Assembly: GCF_035917975.1 (NCBI RefSeq)
Contig: NZ_CP109130.1
Span: forward strand, 4,898,001 to 4,962,000
Length of the DNA: 64,000 nt
From: Streptosporangium sp. NBC_01756
Lineage (GTDB): Bacteria > Actinomycetota > Actinomycetes > Streptosporangiales > Streptosporangiaceae
Reading direction: 5' to 3'
Part shown: positions 15,885 to 23,573 of the stretch, one piece after another
Layout: each line of letters starts with the position of its first letter
Numbering within the stretch: position 1 is the first letter of the stretch
Translations under genes and position numbers: made by a program
Notes under the pieces: model-generated
Database searches by the model: none
The model's input: the letters and a program-made list of their open reading frames with translations, nothing else
Told to the model about the DNA's origin: nothing

Positions 15885-18767
15885 TCAGCCGATCAGGGCC
15901 AGCCGATGCGCCGCCGCCGCGGCCTCGCCCCGGGTGGAGACCCCGAGCTTGCCCAGGATGTTCGAGACGTGCACGCTCGCCGTCTTGGCGGAGATGAACA
16001 GCTCGGTGGCGATGTCGCGGTTCGACCGTCCCTGGGCGACCAGCCGAAGGACCTCCTGCTCGCGTGGGGTCAGCATCGGGACGAGCACGGGGGAGCTCTC
16101 CGGAGACGGCTCCTGCTCCAGCGGGGCCCCGACCCGGCGGGCCAGGGACTCGATCTCCGTGATCAACGGCTGCGCCGACAGCGCGACCGCGAGGGGATGG
16201 GCCGTGCGCAGCCGTACGGCGGCGCCATCGCGGTCACCGGCGCCGGCCGCGGCCCGCCCCGCGTGGAGCAGCGACTTGACGCGCATGAAGGGCCGGTCCA
16301 GCCGTTCCCAGGCGGTGGCCGCGGCGTCGTGGTCGCGGTTGAAGCAGAGGCGGTAGGCCTCGGCCACCGGGCTGTCCGCCGTCATGGTGGCCCCGGCGTC
16401 TTCGATCTGCCCGCGCAGTGCCGCCGCCCGCTCGGGCGCGAGTGCCTCGGTAGCCTCGCAGATTCCGGACAGCAGGGCGAGCATCCGCCAGCCCAGCATG
16501 GGCTTGCTGAGGATCCGCGCCATGCGGACGGCCTCCTCGGCGACTCCCAGGGCGGCGAGCGGCTCGCCGCTCAGCAGGTGCAGGCTTATCCTGAGCCGGG
16601 CGTTGGCGGACAGCTCCTGGGTGAACTCCTCCTGGACAGAGAAGGCGTCCACCTCGTTCAGCACGGATCTGACCACGTCGATCTCGCCTCGCGCGATCGC
16701 CACGTCGGCGCGGATGCGAAGCAGGTGGTGGCGGGTGCGCAGAGTGGGATCCATCATCAGCGCCCGCTCGGCCAGCTCGGCCGCCTCGTCGAACCGGCCC
16801 AGCGCCTCCAGGGCCTCCGCCCTGTTGTTGGCCAGGAACGTGCCCTGGACGCGGTAGCGGCCGTAGTCCCGGGCGAGTCGCTCGCCTTCGAGCGACAGCT
16901 CGATCGCCTCGGCCGAGCGGCCCATGTTGTTCAGCGTGTCCACGGTGTTGGCGAGGGCGCGGAGGATGATCCGGCCGGAGCCGACGCGCTCGCCGATCGC
17001 CTGGGCGGTCGAGTTGACGGCGATCGTGGTGTCGAGGCGTCCGGCGATCGAGTGGCCCAGGGCGAGGTTGAGCAGCAGGTCGGCCTCCAGGCACTCGTCG
17101 CCGTGCTCGCGGGCGATCCGCAGCGCCTCCTCGGTGAGCGTCGTCCCCTCGGTCACCTCGTCACTGAACATCAGGTAGGAGCCGAGCTTGGACAGCACGT
17201 TGGCGCGGTCCAGCCCCGGTTCGGGGACGAGCCGCTCGGCGTAGCGGAGGTCGTCCAGCGCGCCCGGCTTCCGCTTGGACATCTTGAACTGCGACCGCCG
17301 TACGACCAGCTCGGCCACCCGTGCGGGCGAGGTCCGCTCGTCGAGCTCCTCCAGCGCGGCCTTGACGAACCGGCCGCCCCGCTCGACCTCGCCGCAGGCG
17401 TGGGCCGCCTCCGACGCCTGTTCCAGAACCGTGGTGTGGTCCACGCCGATCCGCTCCGCGGCGTCGGGGACCTTGCTCCACAGGGTGAGCACCCGCTCCA
17501 GGAGCTGCAGCTTCTCGTTGTAGGCGAAGGTCTTCGCGGCCTTGCCCGCCGCCTCCCAGGCGGAGATGAGGGCCCAGAGGTCGTCGCGGGCGGAGTACCA
17601 GTGGTGGGCGATCTCGACGGCGGCCCGGCCTCGCGGCACCAGCCCGCGGTCCCTGCCGATCTCCTCGGCGAAGCGGGCGTGCATCCGTACGTGCTCACCG
17701 GGCAGCAGCTCGTCGTGTACGGCCTCGCGGATCAGTGCGTGGCGGAAGGCGTAAGCGCGGCCGTCGGCGATCTGCAGCACGTTGGCGGAGATGGCGGGAC
17801 GCAGCGCGTCCTCCAGGTCGACGTCGGACAGCCCGCTGACCGCGGCGAGCAGTTCGTGACCCACCCGGATCCCGCCGGCCGCGGCGATGCGCAGCACCCG
17901 CTGGGTCTCGTCGGGGAGTTGCTCGACGGAACCGATGATCAGGTCGTGCAGGGACTCGGGGAAGGAGCATTCGCCCCCGCAGTCGACCAGCGCCTCGACG
18001 AACAGCGGGATGCCCTCGCTGCGCTGGAAAACCTTGTCGACCTGGGAGAATTCGGGGTTGGTACCGAGGATGCCGGCCATCTGGGCGGCCACCTCGTCCT
18101 GGGTGAGCCGGGGCAGGTCCAGCCTGAGGACCCCGTCGACCCGGTTGAGCTCGGCGAGCACCGGCCGGAGCGGATGCTGGCGGTGCAGGTCATCGGAGCG
18201 GTAGGTGAGGACCATCAGGACCGGTGTGGTGCGCAGGTTCCGGCTGAGGAAGGCGATCAGGTCGCGGCTGGAACGGTCGGCCCAGTGGATGTCCTCGATG
18301 ACGAGGATCACCGGGCGGCGTTCGGCCAGCCGCTCCAGGAGCGTGAGGATCTGTTCGAAGAGCCGGGCGCGTGCGGTGTCGCTCTCGACGTCGCCGCTGG
18401 GCTCGCCGAACTCGGGCAGCAGCCGGGCCAGGTCGCGTGCGCCGCCGTCCGGCAGCATCGCCGCGACCTTCTCGGCGCCGCACTCACGGACGAGCTGACG
18501 GATGGCCGCGGTGAACGGGGCGTAGGCGAGGCCTTCCGTGGACAGTTCCACGCAGCCGCCGATGAGCACATGAGCCCCGTCGGCCGCAGCCCGCTCGGCG
18601 AAGGACCCGATCAGCCGGGTCTTGCCGACCCCCGCCTCGCCGCCGAGCAGGACGGCCGCGGCCGCGTTGTCACGTGCCTGCTCGAAGGCCTCGGCCAGGC
18701 CCGCGAGCTCCGTCTCCCGCCCCACGAAGACGGGGCTTACCGCCCGACCCATCATGTCGTCCAGCAT
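15885..18767 (-). CDS. Large LuxR-family ATPase regulator (LAL type)
   Basis: The 960-residue protein starts with FVGRETELAGLAEAF, then Walker A LGGEAGVGKTRLI and Walker B PVILVIEDIHWADRSS of the STAND/AAA ATPase class, a long helical TPR-like middle (about 400-850), and a C-terminal LuxR helix-turn-helix: LTPREQEVLRLVAQGRSNRD then ISAKTASVHVSNILGKLGV. MalT-like proteins of this type bind ATP and an inducer and activate transcription. It is monocistronic; the next gene upstream on the same strand encodes a 53-residue protein. The target is unknown. Confidence 0.94.
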   Translation of the reverse strand: MLDDMMGRAVSPVFVGRETELAGLAEAFEQARDNAAAAVLLGGEAGVGKTRLIGSFAERAAADGAHVLIGGCVELSTEGLAYAPFTAAIRQLVRECGAEKVAAMLPDGGARDLARLLPEFGEPSGDVESDTARARLFEQILTLLERLAERRPVILVIEDIHWADRSSRDLIAFLSRNLRTTPVLMVLTYRSDDLHRQHPLRPVLAELNRVDGVLRLDLPRLTQDEVAAQMAGILGTNPEFSQVDKVFQRSEGIPLFVEALVDCGGECSFPESLHDLIIGSVEQLPDETQRVLRIAAAGGIRVGHELLAAVSGLSDVDLEDALRPAISANVLQIADGRAYAFRHALIREAVHDELLPGEHVRMHARFAEEIGRDRGLVPRGRAAVEIAHHWYSARDDLWALISAWEAAGKAAKTFAYNEKLQLLERVLTLWSKVPDAAERIGVDHTTVLEQASEAAHACGEVERGGRFVKAALEELDERTSPARVAELVVRRSQFKMSKRKPGALDDLRYAERLVPEPGLDRANVLSKLGSYLMFSDEVTEGTTLTEEALRIAREHGDECLEADLLLNLALGHSIAGRLDTTIAVNSTAQAIGERVGSGRIILRALANTVDTLNNMGRSAEAIELSLEGERLARDYGRYRVQGTFLANNRAEALEALGRFDEAAELAERALMMDPTLRTRHHLLRIRADVAIARGEIDVVRSVLNEVDAFSVQEEFTQELSANARLRISLHLLSGEPLAALGVAEEAVRMARILSKPMLGWRMLALLSGICEATEALAPERAAALRGQIEDAGATMTADSPVAEAYRLCFNRDHDAAATAWERLDRPFMRVKSLLHAGRAAAGAGDRDGAAVRLRTAHPLAVALSAQPLITEIESLARRVGAPLEQEPSPESSPVLVPMLTPREQEVLRLVAQGRSNRDIATELFISAKTASVHVSNILGKLGVSTRGEAAAAAHRLALIG

Positions 18768-18875
18768 GCCATGCCCTTTGGGGGTTATTGCCCTATTTAT
18801 CGTTCGGCGAAAAGGCTTACGGGGGCTGAGAGGCCCGGCCGGGCGAGCGGAGGCGGCCGGGCTCTCGTGACAGGG

Positions 18876-19037
18876 TCATGCCGGGATGATTTTGCCGAAG
18901 AGGCTCCGGCGGCGGCCTCCCGCGGAGCGGCGCTTCTCGGCGGCCTCGGCCTGGCGGGCGAGGCGGTAGTCGGCCGCCGCCCTGCGGAGCTCGGTGGTGC
19001 GGCTGTCGATCATCTGGAGGTGCAGTTCGGGACTCAT
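18876..19037 (-). CDS. Small basic hypothetical protein (53 aa)
   Basis: The frame encodes 53 residues, starting MSPELHLQMIDSRTTELRRA and ending RRRSLFGKIIPA. It is one amphipathic, probably helical N-terminal half followed by an Arg-rich stretch. An AAGGAG ribosome site stands at good spacing before the ATG, and codon use is strongly GC-biased at third positions, so the gene looks real. Short proteins of this build are common in actinomycetes, but I know no function. It lies 108 bases upstream of the LAL regulator gene on the same strand. Confidence 0.65.
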   Translation of the reverse strand: MSPELHLQMIDSRTTELRRAAADYRLARQAEAAEKRRSAGGRRRSLFGKIIPA

Positions 19038-19377
19038 GCCGAGTTCTCCTTGAGTGGTGCGGTTCCTTACACACTCAAGATTCGTCCTAAGACCCCCACC
19101 CCCACATCGGGCGGATGCCTTATCTACCGGACGAGCCCCGCCGTAGGACTACCTAGGTCCCACCGGCCACCGTCCTAGGCATGCCGGAACACGCCCTCCC
19201 GGCCTGCTCCCCGGGCCCGCGGACGATCCGCCGGACGACACATCGGCGCCGTGGGTACGGCACCCCGCCATGACCGCCGCTCACGTCGGCGAATGTTGAC
19301 GAAAAGGAGTGGCGGGGCTGGGCAGTGTCCAGTTTGGAACTAATCACACCAGTCGGCATGCTGGAGAGGTGTCAACT
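19038..19377. other. Intergenic region upstream of deoC
   Basis: About 340 bases with no gene supported. It lies between the divergent 53-residue gene and deoC. It contains scattered cctagg motifs (about 19150 and 19172) and a segment around 19295-19375 that is less GC-rich and probably carries the deoC promoter. The deoC start at 19378 has a GGAGAGG ribosome site. Confidence 0.4.
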
Positions 19378-20334
19378 ATGACTACTCCGCTCGCCGACGT
19401 GGCCGCGTCCAACGTCACGCTGCGAGCTTTCCTGCACGGCCTGCCCGGTGTCGACCGTGTGGGCGCCGACCAGCGGGCTGCGATGCTCGGCACCCGATCG
19501 ATCAAGACGACGGCCAAGGCGGAGGCCATCGACCTGGCCATCCGCATGGTGGACCTGACAACCCTCGAAGGCGCCGACACGCCGGGCAAGGTCAGGGCGA
19601 TGTGCGCCAAGGCGGTCCGTCCCGACCCGAGTGACCCGACCGTGCCCTCGGTGGCCGCGGTCTGCGTCTACCCCGACCTGGTGGCCCAGGCGGTCGCCGC
19701 ACTCGGCGGCTCCGGCGTGAAGGTGGCCAGCGTGGCCACCGCGTTCCCCAGCGGGCGCTCGTCCCTGGAGGTCAAGGTCGCCGACACCGCCTTCGCGGTG
19801 GCGGCCGGGGCCGACGAGATCGACATGGTGATCGACCGGGGCGCGTTCCTCGCGGGCGACTACCTGAAGGTCTTCGAGGAGATCGCCGCGATCAAGGCCG
19901 CCTGCGGTCGTGCCGGAGACAAGCAAGGTGCGCACCTGAAGGTGATCCTGGAGACCGGCGAGCTCGCGACCTACGACAACGTACGGCGTGCGTCCTGGCT
20001 GGCCATGCTGGCCGGGGGCGACTTCATCAAGACCTCCACCGGCAAGGTGCAGCCCGCCGCGACCCTCCCGGTGACGCTGGTCATGCTGGAGGCGGTGCGT
20101 GACTTCCTCGCCGCGACCGGCCGCAAGGTCGGCGTGAAGCCGGCGGGTGGCATCCGGACCACCAAGGACGCCGTCAAGATGCTCGTCCTGGTCAACGAGA
20201 CCGTCGGCGAGGGCTGGCTGGACCCCGACTGGTTCCGTCTCGGCGCGTCCAGCGTGCTCAACGACCTGCTCATGCAGCGGCAGAAGATGGCAACCGGCCG
20301 GTACGCGGGCCCCGACTACTTCACCCTGGACTGA
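19378..20334 (+). CDS. deoC: Deoxyribose-phosphate aldolase
   Basis: The 318-residue TIM-barrel aldolase has the class I features: MVDLTTLEGADTPGKV near the N-terminus, AVCVYPDLV, VATAFPSGRSSLEVK, the Schiff-base Lys in DFIKTSTGK and the second Lys in GVKPAGGIRTTKDA. It cleaves 2-deoxyribose-5-phosphate to glyceraldehyde-3-phosphate and acetaldehyde. It begins an operon with two aldehyde dehydrogenase genes that would oxidise the acetaldehyde. I chose ATG 19378 over an upstream in-frame start at 19309, because it has the ribosome site and the family start. Confidence 0.95.
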   Translation: MTTPLADVAASNVTLRAFLHGLPGVDRVGADQRAAMLGTRSIKTTAKAEAIDLAIRMVDLTTLEGADTPGKVRAMCAKAVRPDPSDPTVPSVAAVCVYPDLVAQAVAALGGSGVKVASVATAFPSGRSSLEVKVADTAFAVAAGADEIDMVIDRGAFLAGDYLKVFEEIAAIKAACGRAGDKQGAHLKVILETGELATYDNVRRASWLAMLAGGDFIKTSTGKVQPAATLPVTLVMLEAVRDFLAATGRKVGVKPAGGIRTTKDAVKMLVLVNETVGEGWLDPDWFRLGASSVLNDLLMQRQKMATGRYAGPDYFTLD

Positions 20335-20337
20335 TCG

Positions 20338-21762
20338 ATGTTCGAATACGCACCGGCTCCCGAATCCCGCGACGTCGTCGACATCAAGTCGTCCTACGGC
20401 CTCTTCATCGGCGGTGAGTTCACCGACGGGTCGGGCACGTCCCTCAAGACGATCAACCCCGCTTCCGAGGAGGTCCTGGCCGAGGTGGCCGTCGCCTCCG
20501 CCGACGACGTCGACCGGGCCGTCCGGGCCGCCCGCGAGGCGTTCACCACCTGGTCGGCGATGCCCGGCTCCGAGCGGGCGAAATACCTTTTCCGGATCGC
20601 CCGCATCATCCAGGAGCGGGCGCGCGAACTCGCCGTGCTGGAGACCCTGGACAACGGAAAGCCGATCCGCGAGTCCCGCGACGTCGACCTGCCGCTGGTC
20701 GCGGCGCACTTCTTCTACTACGCGGGCTGGGCCGACAAGCTCGGTTACGCCGGGTACGGTCCGGATCCGCGGCCGCTCGGCGTCGCCGGCCAGGTCATCC
20801 CGTGGAACTTCCCGCTGCTCATGCTCGCGTGGAAGATCGCGCCCGCGCTGGCCGCCGGCAACACGGTCGTCCTCAAGCCGGCCGAGACCACCCCGCTGAG
20901 CGCGCTGCTGTTCGCGGAGATCTGCCGGCAGGCCGACCTCCCGCCGGGTGTGGTCAACATCGTGACCGGCGCGGGCGAGACCGGCGCGGCCCTGGTGAAC
21001 CACCCGGACGTGAACAAGGTCGCCTTCACCGGTTCCACCGAGGTCGGCCGTCTGATCGCCCGCTCCGTCGCCGGGTCGGGCAAGAAGGTCACCCTGGAGC
21101 TCGGCGGCAAGGCCGCCAACATCGTGTTCGACGACGCCGCGCTCGACCAGGCCGTCGAGGGCATCGTCAACGGGATCTTCTTCAACCAGGGGCACGTCTG
21201 CTGCGCGGGCTCCCGCCTGCTGGTCCAGGAGTCGATCGCGACGGAGCTGCTCGACGCGCTGAAGCGGCGGCTGGGCACACTGCGCCTGGGCGACCCGCTG
21301 GACAAGAACACCGACATCGGGGCGATCAACTCCGCCGCCCAGCTTGCCAGGATCCGCGAGCTGTCGGACCTCGGAGAGGCGGAGGGCGCCGAGCGCTGGT
21401 CCCCGGTGTGCCCGCTGCCCGACAAGGGCTTCTGGTTCCCGCCGACGATCTTCACTGGCGTCGCCCAGTCGCACCGGATCGCCCGCGAGGAGGTCTTCGG
21501 CCCGGTCCTGTCCGTGCTGACCTTCCGTACCCCCGCCGAGGCCGTCGAGAAGGCCAACAACACCCCCTTCGGCCTGTCCGCCGGTGTGTGGACGGAGAAG
21601 GGCTCGCGCATCCTGTGGATGGCGGACCGGCTCCGCGCGGGGGTCGTCTGGGCCAACACCTTCAACAAGTTCGACCCCACCTCCCCGTTCGGAGGTTACA
21701 AGGAGTCCGGATACGGCAGGGAAGGCGGACGTCATGGGTTGGAGGCGTATCTCGATGTGTGA
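20338..21762 (+). CDS. Aldehyde dehydrogenase
   Basis: The 474-residue enzyme has NAD-binding and catalytic motifs in order: VIPWNFPLLMLAWKIAPALA, KPAETTPLSALLFAE, FTGSTEVGRLIARS, the general base in LELGGKAANIVFDD, the nucleophilic Cys in NQGHVCCAGSRLLV and EEVFGPVLSV. It lies three bases after deoC and probably oxidises the acetaldehyde made by DeoC, or a related aldehyde, to the acid. The downstream genes overlap, so they are co-transcribed. Confidence 0.95.
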   Translation: MFEYAPAPESRDVVDIKSSYGLFIGGEFTDGSGTSLKTINPASEEVLAEVAVASADDVDRAVRAAREAFTTWSAMPGSERAKYLFRIARIIQERARELAVLETLDNGKPIRESRDVDLPLVAAHFFYYAGWADKLGYAGYGPDPRPLGVAGQVIPWNFPLLMLAWKIAPALAAGNTVVLKPAETTPLSALLFAEICRQADLPPGVVNIVTGAGETGAALVNHPDVNKVAFTGSTEVGRLIARSVAGSGKKVTLELGGKAANIVFDDAALDQAVEGIVNGIFFNQGHVCCAGSRLLVQESIATELLDALKRRLGTLRLGDPLDKNTDIGAINSAAQLARIRELSDLGEAEGAERWSPVCPLPDKGFWFPPTIFTGVAQSHRIAREEVFGPVLSVLTFRTPAEAVEKANNTPFGLSAGVWTEKGSRILWMADRLRAGVVWANTFNKFDPTSPFGGYKESGYGREGGRHGLEAYLDV

Positions 21763-21952
21763 GCAGCACGCGGCCAGGCGCCGCGACCGCCGGGCCCAGA
21801 GCACCCGGGACCATGACTACGCCCGTGCCGGCCGTCCCGCGCCGAGGGGCTGGTTCGCCCACCGGTGCGGGGTGAGCCGCTGCGGTCAGATCTTCGTGCC
21901 GGCCCGGCTGGCGCAGCAGGAGAGCATGTGGAGAGGGCAGGGAGATGAGTAA
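21755..21952 (+). CDS. Small overlapping hypothetical protein (65 aa)
   Basis: A 65-residue frame starts eight bases before the stop of the first aldehyde dehydrogenase and ends eight bases inside the second one. It is basic, with HRCGVSRCGQIF in the middle and a GC-rich third codon position throughout. Both overlaps suggest translational coupling, and it fills a gap of 182 bases that would otherwise be long for this operon. No family is recognised; the two close Cys residues could bind a metal. It might also be only a bridge without function. Confidence 0.45.
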   Translation: MCEQHAARRRDRRAQSTRDHDYARAGRPAPRGWFAHRCGVSRCGQIFVPARLAQQESMWRGQGDE

Positions 21953-22826
21953 GGCCGAGCGGCCGAGTGGCCGCGAGCCCGTACGGCTGGCCGTACGCAA
22001 GACCTACAAGCTGTACATCGGCGGGGCGTTCCCGCGGTCGGAGAGCGGAAGGTCCTACGTCGTGACCTCCTCCAAGGGTGACTTCCTGGCCAACGCGTCG
22101 AAGGCCTCCCGCAAGGACGCCCGCGACGCCGTCTCCGCCGCGCGCAAGGCCTTCGGCGGCTGGTCGGGCGCGACCCCGTACAACCGGGGGCAGATCCTCT
22201 ACCGGATCGCCGAGATGCTGGAGAGCCGCCGGGGGCAGTTCGTCGCCGAGCTGGCCGAGACGGGCACGAAGAAGGCCGGGGACGTGGTGGACGCGGCCGT
22301 CGACCGGCTGGTCTGGTACGCCGGCTGGACCGACAAGATCGCCTCGGTGGCCGGGGCGACCAACCCGGTCGCCGGTCCCTACTTCAACGTCTCCTCGCCG
22401 GAGCCGACCGGCGTGGTCGCGGTGGTCGCCCCGGACGAGCCTCTGCTCGGGCTCGTCTCGGTGATCGCCCCGGTGATCGCCACGGGCAACACCTGCGTCG
22501 TGATCGCCAGCGAGCGGGCCCCGCTGCCCTCCATCACCCTGGCCGAGGTGCTCGCCACCTCCGACCTGCCCGGTGGCGTGGTCAACATCCTCACCGGCTC
22601 GGTCAAGGAGATCGCGCCCTGGCTGGCCGCGCACATGGACGTCAACGCCATCGACCTGACCGGTGTCGCCGACCCGGAGCTGGCGGTCAGGTGCGAGCAG
22701 GAGGCGGCGGAGAACCTCAAGCGCGTCCTGCGCCCCGCCGTGACCGACTGGTCGGCCGATCCCGGCACCAGGCGCCTGACGGCCTTCCTGGAGACCAAGA
22801 CCGTCTGGCACCCCACCGGCGTCTGA
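21945..22826 (+). CDS. Half-length aldehyde dehydrogenase-like protein
   Basis: The 293-residue protein resembles the N-terminal NAD-binding half of aldehyde dehydrogenases (KLYIGGAFPRSESGRSY, AFGGWSGATPYNRGQILYRI, VVAVVAPDEPLLGLVSVIAP, DLPGGVVNILTG), but after a degenerate DLTGVADPELAV the sequence ends; there is no general base, no catalytic Cys and no oligomerisation arm. As a full-length gene in an operon with deoC and a complete aldehyde dehydrogenase, it looks like a conserved noncatalytic partner rather than a recent truncation. It may form a complex with the full enzyme; this is inference. Confidence 0.85.
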   Translation: MSKAERPSGREPVRLAVRKTYKLYIGGAFPRSESGRSYVVTSSKGDFLANASKASRKDARDAVSAARKAFGGWSGATPYNRGQILYRIAEMLESRRGQFVAELAETGTKKAGDVVDAAVDRLVWYAGWTDKIASVAGATNPVAGPYFNVSSPEPTGVVAVVAPDEPLLGLVSVIAPVIATGNTCVVIASERAPLPSITLAEVLATSDLPGGVVNILTGSVKEIAPWLAAHMDVNAIDLTGVADPELAVRCEQEAAENLKRVLRPAVTDWSADPGTRRLTAFLETKTVWHPTGV

Positions 22827-22854
22827 CGGGCCCGCCGGTCCTGGGACAGGGGCC

Positions 22855-22935
22855 AGGAAGACCCGGTCCCGGGGCGAAAGCAGGAAAGCCCGGTCCCGGG
22901 GCGAAAGCAGGAAGCCCCGGTCCCGGGACGAGGGC
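22855..22935. repeat. 27-bp tandem repeat, three units
   Basis: Units 22855-22881, 22882-22908 and 22909-22935 share the core ccggtcccggg and gaaagcaggaa. Units 1 and 2 differ at two positions and the third has diverged more. It lies in the noncoding stretch after the aldehyde dehydrogenase operon, immediately before the hairpin element. Confidence 0.85.
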
Positions 22936-22947
22936 CGGGGTCTGGTC

Positions 22948-23230
22948 GCGCGGAGGTGGGCGGGTGTTCCGGCCGGCGTTGTGGTTGCCGCCTGGTGATC
23001 CCGGCCTCCGGCCTGGGCGCGGGCGCGACGGTTCCTGGCTTTTTCTAAGCCGGCCGGAACACCCGCCCACCTCCGCGCCAGGCTGTCCGGCCGTACGGCG
23101 TGCCCGTCGTAGTCGCTCGCTTACGGGCCGCCCAGCAGTCCTGCCGACGCTGAAGCCATCTTTTGGGTGCTGCTCAGGGTGGGCCGCCGTCGCCTGCGGC
23201 CACCCTCTCCCACCACTTCAGGGCCGCTCG
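22948..23230 (+). repeat. Dispersed hairpin element, copy 2
   Basis: The hairpin has perfect 30-bp arms (22948-22977 and 23049-23078) with a 71-base loop that holds the palindrome ggcctccggcc. A tail of about 150 bases follows and matches copy 1 (15490-15763) in the opposite orientation, including the stretches ccgtacgg, gacgctgaagc and tcagggt. The region 22827-23573 holds no intact gene: only the tandem repeat, this element, a DUF397 relic and the sialidase promoter. Confidence 0.78.
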
Positions 23231-23263
23231 CCGTGGAACCTCTTCGGGGTTCGGTACGCGCGC

Positions 23264-23364
23264 TCAGTCGGACTCGCCGTTCCTGATGCCGCCGAGGAAC
23301 GCACGCCGCTCACTCGGGGTGAAGAGCGGTGCCGGCTCTCGTCCTTGCTGTCGCGGCCGGCCAC
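23264..23364 (-). pseudogene. DUF397 relic with a frameshift
   Basis: On the minus strand GTGGCCGGCCGCGACAGCAA translates as VAGRDSKDE, the core of the DUF397 family (VAVRDSKD). After a one-base shift the frame continues with PLFTPSERRAFLGGIRNGE and ends at a TGA, which is the usual DUF397 C-terminus. The N-terminal half and the usual partner, an XRE-type regulator, are missing. It sits directly after hairpin element copy 2. Confidence 0.6.
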
Positions 23365-23515
23365 GATGCGATGCGACCGAAGGCGAACCGGCGACAACCG
23401 AGCCTGGAAGACCAGGTCAACCGCCCTGCATCAGTTCTAGCACCGGACGCGCTGGTACAGGTCGGCAACACATTCGCCCTCCGGTGAACATTCCACGTTC
23501 ACGATCTATTTAACG

Positions 23516-23534
23516 TCCTACGTTGGACGTAGGA
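23516..23534. promoter_or_regulatory. Inverted repeat at the sialidase promoter
   Basis: tcctacgt and acgtagga form 8-bp perfect arms around a three-base loop, about 40 bases before the sialidase ATG and next to a tattta sequence that could be a -10 box. A second, overlapping acgtcc/ggacgt pair increases the symmetry. This is a reasonable operator for a dimeric regulator; the FadR-type GntR gene at 25751 is a possible candidate. Confidence 0.45.
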
Positions 23535-23573
23535 TGTCTCCTCGTAACTTCTCCCGTCAGGAAGGGCGAGGAC

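Noticed and set aside
15657..19178. A 1173-codon plus-strand open frame
   Set aside because: It lies entirely antisense to the LAL regulator gene, lacks any domain pattern, and is open only because of the GC-rich third positions on the other strand.
19372..21804. An 810-codon minus-strand open frame
   Set aside because: Antisense to deoC and aldehyde dehydrogenase; no start signal and no recognisable domain.
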